A stretch of DNA of 62,216 bases from a virus, in IMG/VR virus record IMGVR_UViG_3300046357_000001, positions 1-62,216 of that record; one strand, written 5' to 3'. The stretch's first letter is position 1; every line of letters starts with the position of its first letter. A model generated the notes under the pieces. That model worked only from the letters and a program-made list of their open reading frames with translations. It did not search any database and was not told the DNA's origin. Shown here piece by piece: positions 24,707-33,300 of the stretch. A program made the translations under genes and the position numbers.

Positions 24707-25789
24707 ATGGCAACCCCAACCACAGTAACGCAGTACCAAACGGCCGTAGCGCCGGAACTAGCGCCGTACGTACAACAGTCCCTTGGGTCACAAGCGGCAC
24801 GTACCTACAAATACGAAACCGACGCGAACGGTCAAACTGTTCTTGACGAAAGCGGCTTACCCAAAATTGCGGGTTTTCAAACAGCTCCGGTGTATACAGG
24901 GGAGCGCAACGCTGCTTTCCAAGACTTACAAAACCAGTCCTTTCAAGGTGCAAAAGACCTCGGTGTAAGCGGTACGTCGGTAAACGCCGCGCAGGGATTG
25001 CAGGGCTTGGCTCAACAAGCAGGCACCCTCAACTACCAAGGTACGCAGTACAACCCGCAAGACTTCCAAAGTCAAATGGGTGGGTACATGAACCCCTACT
25101 TGCAACAGTCGTTGGCTCCTCAGCTGGCTGAAGCAAACCGCCAATATGACATCTCGGGTCAAAAATCAAATGCTCAAGCGGTAGGTGCCGGTGCGTTTGG
25201 CGGTAGTCGCCAAGGTTTGATGGCTGCTGAAAACGAGCGCAACCGCAACATGGGCTTGAATAGCATCATTGGGCAGGGCTACAACACCGCGTTCAACAAT
25301 GCGCAGCAGCAGTACAACCAGACCAATGCGCTGAACACCAACCAACAACAGTTCGGTGCTAACTACCAGTTGCAAGGTTTGCAGGCCGGGCTGTCAGGTT
25401 ATGGAGCGTTGGGTTCACAAGGCCAAAACTTGTACAACCAGAACGTTGGCAACATCACGATGCAAAACCAGATGGGTACGCAGCAGCAGCAAAATGTGCA
25501 GAACATTGCGAACACTGACTACCAGACGTGGTTAGATAGCCAAAACTATGCGCAAAAGAACATGGACACGATGCAGAGCTACATTCGTGGCACCCCTATG
25601 AACACCGTGGGCAGCAGCACCACAGCCGCCGCCCCTTCAACCGCGTCTCAGATCGCAGGACTTGGCACCGCAGCTGCTGGTGCGTACGGTATGTACAAAA
25701 GCATGGGCAAGGCAAAGGGTGGAGCAATCAAAGCGAAAAAACCAGCGGCGGGTGGTCTAGAAGCCTTGGCCTTGTCCCAACTTGCTTGA
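24707..25789 (+). CDS. Internal virion / ejection protein
   Basis: A 360-residue, Gln/Asn/Gly-rich protein with long helical stretches (many QQ, NQ and YN pairs). It opens PTTVTQYQTAVAPELAPYVQ and ends with a Lys-rich tail (GGAIKAKKPAAGG). The N-terminal proline/tyrosine pattern and Gln-rich coiled coils are typical of ejection proteins that pass through the portal with DNA. The start follows AAGGAACCGAC. Lies in a run of four such genes. Confidence 0.7.
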   Translation: MATPTTVTQYQTAVAPELAPYVQQSLGSQAARTYKYETDANGQTVLDESGLPKIAGFQTAPVYTGERNAAFQDLQNQSFQGAKDLGVSGTSVNAAQGLQGLAQQAGTLNYQGTQYNPQDFQSQMGGYMNPYLQQSLAPQLAEANRQYDISGQKSNAQAVGAGAFGGSRQGLMAAENERNRNMGLNSIIGQGYNTAFNNAQQQYNQTNALNTNQQQFGANYQLQGLQAGLSGYGALGSQGQNLYNQNVGNITMQNQMGTQQQQNVQNIANTDYQTWLDSQNYAQKNMDTMQSYIRGTPMNTVGSSTTAAAPSTASQIAGLGTAAAGAYGMYKSMGKAKGGAIKAKKPAAGGLEALALSQLA

Positions 25790-25796
25790 GGAAAAT

Positions 25797-27278
25797 ATGC
25801 AGAATTCAATGACACCTTACCAGCCCGGTCCTAACGTAGACAGCACAACCGCGCTGTTGATCGGCATGAAACAAAAGGGCACGTTGCAGAGCTACGTTGC
25901 CTCACACCGAGGTACTCCCGAGTACCCTTCGTTGCTAGCGCTGGCTTCCAGCATCAACAATATCAGTGCTGCTAACCAAGCCGCCAAATACCAACAGCCG
26001 ACACAAACGGTGGCGGAGCAACGCTTGGCAGGTCTCGCGCCACAGCAACAACAAGCACTTCCTGAAAACAGCGGTATCGGCCAACTCCCCGCTGACAACC
26101 TCAAAGGTATGGCAGGCGGCGGCATCGTTGCGTTTGACGAAGGTGGTGAAATTCCTCGCTACTATGACGGCGTGCTGGTTAAAGACACAGATGTCAGATC
26201 TGCTTACGATAAGTGGATGGCTGCAAAACCCTCTTACTTTCAACAAGTAACCCCCACATCCGGCCCACGCGAAGCCGACGCTAAAGCCGAGTACGAGCGA
26301 GTGTTAAACGCTTACCATACTAGACCAAACGTAAGTCAACCGGGCGCTGCTATGGCCGTGGCACAAACGGCTGCGCCTATTTCAGATACAAAAGTTGCCG
26401 ATACGAAGGTTGTCGATAAAGGCAAAAAAGAAAAAGCAAGTGCCGACGTTCCTAGCGTTGTCTCAGCGGACAAAGGTCGCCCTGCGGTTAGCACTCCATC
26501 CGCTCCAGTAGCCGGATTAGACGCGTTGGCTACGGCCTACAAACAATCGACTCCAGAAGAGTTAATGAAGACCTCACGCACACTGGCCGCGGATGCCAAC
26601 AAAGAGTCCGAGGCGGCGTACAACCCCTACGCTGAGATGCTTCAAAAAGAACGCGCAGACTTAACTGCGCGTTCCAGTGACAACAAAAACATGGCTTTGC
26701 TCCGTGCCGGCCTTGGCATGATGGGTGGAACTTCTCAACACGCACTACAGAACATCAGCAAGGGCGGGCTTGAAGGCATGAATGCCTATCAAGAATCACA
26801 ACGTCTGGACGATGCATCCAAAAAAGCCTTGATGGGTTCCGAAATTGCCATGATGCAAGCCCAACGCGCAGAGCGTAGCGGCAACCACAAAGACGCCGTG
26901 GCAATCTTGGGTCAAGCGGAGCACAGCAAAGAGTTTGGTATTACCGCGGGTATGAAAGCACAAGAACTCAAGCAGACCGGCGCGTATCAACAAGGTATGG
27001 TGGATGTTTACAAAGGGCGTAACGAACTTCTTGGCTCAGGTAGCAAGCACGAAGAAAAAAAGATGGCGGAATACACCAAGATCCAAAACGCTGTTACAAA
27101 GCAGTTGGCCGGGGACACGGCTTATGGTATGTTGCCTGAAGCAAAGAAGGCTGCGTATGCGTCAAAAATGCTGCAAGAAGCTATTGCACGCAACCCTTTC
27201 TTGGCTTCAACAAATACAGGGTTTGTACCAAGTTCCGCAGCAGGATCCGTTAAAGGGGACTACGACATACAGCCGTAG
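25797..27278 (+). CDS. Internal virion protein (ejection module)
   Basis: A 493-residue protein (ATG at 25797 preceded by TTGAGGAAAAT; an in-frame TTG at 25782 would add five residues). Helical and Ala/Lys/Gln-rich, with a Gly-rich loop (MAGGGIVAFDEGGEIPRYYD) that often appears in the same kind of proteins, and a long coiled-coil segment near residues 250-420. It abuts the giant gene after a 97-base gap with no clear promoter. Role inferred from position. Confidence 0.7.
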   Translation: MQNSMTPYQPGPNVDSTTALLIGMKQKGTLQSYVASHRGTPEYPSLLALASSINNISAANQAAKYQQPTQTVAEQRLAGLAPQQQQALPENSGIGQLPADNLKGMAGGGIVAFDEGGEIPRYYDGVLVKDTDVRSAYDKWMAAKPSYFQQVTPTSGPREADAKAEYERVLNAYHTRPNVSQPGAAMAVAQTAAPISDTKVADTKVVDKGKKEKASADVPSVVSADKGRPAVSTPSAPVAGLDALATAYKQSTPEELMKTSRTLAADANKESEAAYNPYAEMLQKERADLTARSSDNKNMALLRAGLGMMGGTSQHALQNISKGGLEGMNAYQESQRLDDASKKALMGSEIAMMQAQRAERSGNHKDAVAILGQAEHSKEFGITAGMKAQELKQTGAYQQGMVDVYKGRNELLGSGSKHEEKKMAEYTKIQNAVTKQLAGDTAYGMLPEAKKAAYASKMLQEAIARNPFLASTNTGFVPSSAAGSVKGDYDIQP

Positions 27279-27375
27279 ACTTCGCTAGGTAGTTATGCCA
27301 AAATAAGCACACAGCGCCTCGGCCTGACCAGCTGGGGCGTTCCCACATCCAAGGTCCACACAATTTAAGATACAT

Positions 27376-30300
27376 ATGGCCAAGTACTTCCCTCTGCCCG
27401 ACGGTAACTCTATCAAAGTCCCAGATAGCATGACTTACCAAGAGGCAAGTGCATTAGCGCAGCAGGACTTTCCGGAACTTTTCAACGAAAAACCGAAAGC
27501 CAAAAAAGGGTTGATGGCGGACTTGGCGGGTAGTGCGCAGAACTTGATAAACATTGGGCGCACAGGTATTGGCGCTCTGACAGGCAACACAACTGCTGCC
27601 GCAGAAGCAGGCGCAGAACGTGCAAAAACCCTTGGTGAAAAGTACGAGTCTGGGTTCCAACCGCAAAACATTGCCGACAAGTGGAACCAAGGGGAGTATC
27701 TAGGCGCGGCAGGGGAGGCGTTGAGCCAAATCCCGTCAGCCGTAGCATCCATCGCTCCTTCTGTTGGTCAAGAAATGGGTTTAGCGGCCACTGGCCGTAT
27801 TGCGGGCGGTGCATTAGGTTCCTTAGCTGGCCCCGGCGGTACATTGATTGGTCAACAAGTTGGTCAGTACGCACTTCCCTTAGCGGTTAACTTTGTGCAA
27901 GCCTTGGGTAGCCAAGCGCAAGAAAAGATTGCAGCTCAAAAAGCAGCAGGCGAAAAACCAGACGTGGACGCCATGCAGCTCGCTCCTTATGCTGCGGGTA
28001 ATGCTGCCCTGAACTTGGTAGGCACCAAGATTGCTATGCCGAGCATCTTTAAAAAGGCAATTGGCCAAAAAGTTGCTGGCGAAGCCGCGGATGAAACCCG
28101 TAAAGCGTTGGTGGCCAACGCACTTAAAGTAGCAAATCGGGGTACATGGAACACAATCGGGCGCGGCGTTGGTGGGTTTGCTTTTGGTGAACTGCCTACC
28201 GAAGTCTTGCAAGATGTCCTAGACCGTGCTGCTGTTGGCAAACCTCTTGCAGATGACGACGCGCTTAAACAATACCGTGACACCACTTTCAATATGCTGC
28301 TGGCTTCCCCCTTGGGAGCTGGCTTCGGTGTACATCAACGCGCACAAGCACGAGATACTGTTGTCCAAGATGATGCGCTAAAACAACGTCAAGCAGATGC
28401 ACAGAACCGTCAACTTGCCAAGCAAGAAGCCGAACAAAAAGCCGCTGCCGAAGCACAGGCTGAAGCCGATCGCAAAGCTGACCCTGCCTATGCTGAGCAG
28501 TTCTTGCAGGATTACGAAGCTCGCCTTGCTGAGTTCCAAGGCATCAACACCAAAAAGTTGGGCAAGGACGCTACGTTTGAAGAACGTGAAATCCTCAACG
28601 AAAACAAAGCCAAAAAAGCAGAGCTTGGCGCACAGCTTTCTGCTGACACACAAGAGTACCGCCAGCTTAAAGGGCTCCACGAAGCAGCACAGAACGCCCC
28701 TGCCCAAGCAGAAATGTTCCCAGAGACCCGTGGTGGTCAAACCCCCGGGGCGCAGCAAGTTGCACAAGATGAACAGCAACGGGCACTGTACGGCCAACAG
28801 TCTGCTATACAAGTACCCGCAGCCCCCGCAGGCATGACGTCGCAACCCGCATTGCCAGAAACAGTGCCTGATTACCTACAGCAAGCACGTGCGCTAAAGA
28901 CCCAGATTGAACCGTTGCAAACTCAAATGCAACAGACGTCTGACTTGAACCGAAAACTTGCGTTGGGTAAACAACTCACAGACATCAACAGCGCCATAGT
29001 GGAAGCCGAGAAAGCTGCCAAGAAACAAGGCAAGTCTCCCCAAGACCAGATTAAAGCGTTGGCGTATCAAATGTCCGCCGCTGAGATCAACGGAGATCAC
29101 GAAGCACAGATAACCATTGCGCAAAAACTGCTGGCATTGGGCGTTACAGACCTGTCCAAGTTACCTCAAGCGTTTGACCTCAAAGCTACTAAAAAGCAAT
29201 TCTCTGAAACACAAGCTGAGTTTGATACGCGAGCAGGCGAAGCCATTGCTTCGGGTCGCGAAGGGAACCGCGCACAACAAAACAAGATTACGGCCGAAGC
29301 CGCCAAGCTCGGCAAGATTGGTGAGAACTATCAGCCTACCGGCGAAGAATACTCTCGTGATGCTCGTCAAGAACGCCAGACTCAGAACGAAATTTTGAAG
29401 ATGGAAGACCAAGCGGCCATGAACAAGGGCCAAACCGCACAATACACGTTGTTTGGTGAAGACACAGGCTCTCGTCCACAAGTTCGCACGGATGCTCAAG
29501 GCAACGTGAAAGAACTGCCCGGCAAAGATTTAACTTTCGGCACACCTCTGACAAGTAGCCAACGCTCAGGCACTGGCGCTTTGTCTACGAACACTCGCGC
29601 CCGCCTACAAGCCGCGTTGCAAATTGCCCAAGCTACAGGTAACCGCCAAGCCGTGTCTGATGCCGTTGCTGCCTTGAAGGATTTGAAAGCACGGGAAGAA
29701 GCCCAAGCTGGTGCTGGAGACCAAACGTACAACTTTGCTGAGTTAGAAAAAGCATCCGGCCAAAAGATGCCTGCTAACGTGGCGGCTCAGCAGAATGCTG
29801 CTGATGCCCGTGATACGGCTTACGCCAACGTTGTGGATCTTGTGTCCAAATACAACCAAGGCAAGGCTAAAAAAGAAGCTCTGGATAGAGCACGTGACTT
29901 CCTGATTGAGAATTTGGCCAAAGACATTGAGACTTCACGTGGCAAACCGCTGACTACTGCGGAACAGTTGCAAGTCCAAGACCAAGCCAACAAACTGTTG
30001 GACGAACTAATCGGGCGTTTTGGAGATACGCGCAACGTATCCAGTGTCGGTACTGGCTACTTCACTGCTGAGTCCAAAGGCCCCGGCTACCGTACATTTG
30101 CCAACCCCTACGCTGCCGCCATGTCGATTCAAGAAGGTCTGGACAACATCCGCAACAAGGGTGTTGAAGGTCGTTTAGGTTCGACCACGGTCGAGGCAAA
30201 GACTACCCCAACGGAAACCACACCAGCTATGGTGATGGATCAACTGCATCGCGTACTCAACGCGGACATCACGGATGCCGACCGTCAAACAGCTATCCAG

Positions 30301-33300
30301 ATCGCTGACAACTTGAAGGCACTTGCCAACAACAAAGAGTCTTTGGCGCTTGCATCTGACTGGTTGTACCAACTCAATACAGGCAAAGCACAACCAACAA
30401 CAGGTGCCGGTACTGGTAACCGCCGTACATACACGCCTGCGGAACAAAGCGCTCTGACAAAAGATGTTAAAGCATTGTTGGCTACGGCCGAGTTGGGTAA
30501 GCGCTCTGAGACCGAAGGCGGTAAGACTGCTATCCAAGAAGAACTGCCCGGCGTCGAAGCTGCCGGTACTGTGTTTGGTTCTCAGAAAGAGTTTGACGAC
30601 TACTTGGCCAGCGATGCGCTGGTTCAAATCCGTAAAGACCAAGGTCTCGTCACGCAAACCGTGTCGCGCCTGAAAGCTGTTGCTGCACCCTTTGCTAAGA
30701 AGGCTGAAGGTTTACGCGTTCAGTTGGCCTCTTTGCAAGCAAAGTATGCGGCCGCACAACAGGTGTCTGCGGATGAAGTTGATTTGGCCAAAGCCATGTC
30801 CGCCGAAGCTAAGGCAAACTTGAAAGCCGTGATCGATCGCCTTGATGCAGAACTGTGGCAACACCAAGAAGCCTATATTCAGGCAAGCATAACCTTTGGT
30901 TTCTCAGTTAAAACGGCTGAAGAACTTTCAGCCAACATTGAAGCAAATGCCCGCGACTATACGGAACCACAACGCAAAGCCTTGTCAGACTACCGTAAGG
31001 CAAAACGTGCATTGGCAAAAGAAGTAGCTAAAGACCCGCAGTCTTTGGTATGGCCAAGCGCGACGTTCAAAGAACGCGACGATTGGGTAAACGCCACTTT
31101 TGGCCAGCACCAGATCAACGTAATCAAGGCCCAAGCTGAAGTAGTACACGCAACGCAGACGTATCGTATGGCGATGGCTCGTAGCCAAACACAACAGTCC
31201 GTAGTTAAATTCCTTGATACTGACCTGAACTTGCAGATGCAGCTTCAAGGTGAGCTGGCCGAAATGGACCGCGCTGGAGAAAGTTTGTTAAACGCCGGTG
31301 TTGCCCTCGAGCTGGCCAAACAAAAACAAGATCGCAGTCACAAAAGCAAAAAGTCTTTGCAGTTGGCAACATCTGACATCAGTGCTGCTATGCAGATTGA
31401 ACAAGAAGCGTTGGCCGCTGCTCAAGGAAAACAAAACTTGGAGCTGGCCCAAATCAACGCAACTGCCACTGAGCTGGCCGCAGCAGAAGCCGAAGCCAAC
31501 AAAGCAGACACCCTTATTGAACGCCAGCGTAAGCAACGTGAGCGTGACCAAGAGACCTTGTATGCTGAAAACATTTACGACCGCGAAAAACGTGATCGTG
31601 AAGAGCGTCGTCTTGATAATGAGTCCCGTGCCCGCTTGGAGGGTATTCCCGGCCAGCGTTTGGACTTCTCTAAGCGTCGTGAGATGCTCAATGTTGTTGA
31701 CTCTTCGCGTGACGCTGAAGACCAGATCACTTTCAATATTGAAGACTCCAACCGTGCTTTGGATCAAATCAACAAGAACATCGAGCTGCAACAAACTGCT
31801 ATCGACAATGTGCAGGTCATCATCGGCGTACTCAAACCAAAGAAACGCTTAGGCACAAAACAAACTGTTGACCTTGAACACGCTGAGCGAAAGCTCCAAG
31901 ACGCAACCGCAGCTTTGGAGAAGAGCAAGCAGAGCAAGCAAGTTTTTGAACGTGCCATTGCTCGCAGCGAAAGCGCTCTTACTCGCCTGAACAAACGCGT
32001 GGAAGAAATTAGCAAGGCGTTCAGCAATGATGCAGAAGTGCAGAAAAAAATAAAGGCGTCTGCTACACGTCGTATTGCCAGCCGTGAAAACCAGCTGGAT
32101 ACGTTGTCTCAAAAGCTCAACAATATCCGTGACGATGAGGCCAACCGCCCAGAGCGCACAAAGATTCGCCACGAGATTGCCAAGAAGAAGCGTGAAATTC
32201 GTGACATTCGAGGCCAGATTGAGGGTGAACGTGGCTTGACGCGCACCGTGTTGCATATGCCTCAGGCCACTGTGGACCGTCTACAAACAATCGCGGACAA
32301 CACGGCTCTGCCTGAGACGGTGCGTAATGCCGCGGAAGCCAAGCTGAATTTACAAGCAGATTTGGACGAAGAAGCTAGCCTGACTCCAGTTGCTAAACCT
32401 ACCAAGGAAGACGAGTCTCAAGAAGCCGTAGCCGCACGCAAAGCACTTGGTAAACGCAAGCTCGGCCCCGTTGTAAAAGACGTTTACACAGGCAAGACTT
32501 CTCAAGCAGGAACAGTCAAAGGTCTTACAGGTAACCAAGCACTCAAGCAAACCATCAAAGGCGATGCGCTTCGTCAAGCGTTTGCTCGTATTGAGTACCT
32601 TGATGACTTGTATGAGCGTACTCAGGCAGCACTTGACCGTGCTACAGATCCAGAAAAGATCGCCAAGTTTAAGAGTAACCTGAGCACCATCGAAGCGGAC
32701 CGCAATAAAGCCGAAGCACACACAGACGGGTTTACCCCAATCGGTGTGGGCACTGACGCAACACAAGCAACCAGCTCTGTACAGACGCTTTTGAATAACG
32801 AAGGTAAGGATGCTTTGGCCGATGGCCGCACGCTTGACGTTTTGCGTAACATCATTGCTACTACTGACGTGCCCTTTATTCGTGAGAATGCCGAGAAACT
32901 ATTGGCGTTTGTGTCCCGTACGCGCATCATGTACTCGCCTGACATAACCGTCAACGGTGAGGCTGTGCCTGCTGCCTACAACGCCCAAGAAAATGCTGTT
33001 GGTGTGCGCCCGGGCTTCGAGTCTGAGTCCAACGTAGTCCACGAGCTGACCCACGCTGCAACCATGCGTGCGCTGGAAGGCCCAGAAGAAAAGCTCAACG
33101 CGGACCAGCTTGCAGCTAAGCGCGAGATTACCGGCATCTACAACCGCCTAACTGCTGATGGAACGCTCAAAGGGCAGTACGCGGCTAAAAACGTCAAAGA
33201 GTTTGTGTCTGAAGTGCAGTCCAACGCAGACCTGCGTAAGAAACTAGGTAGCGTCAAAATGTTTGGCTCTACCGCTCTGCGTAAAATCTTTGACGCAATC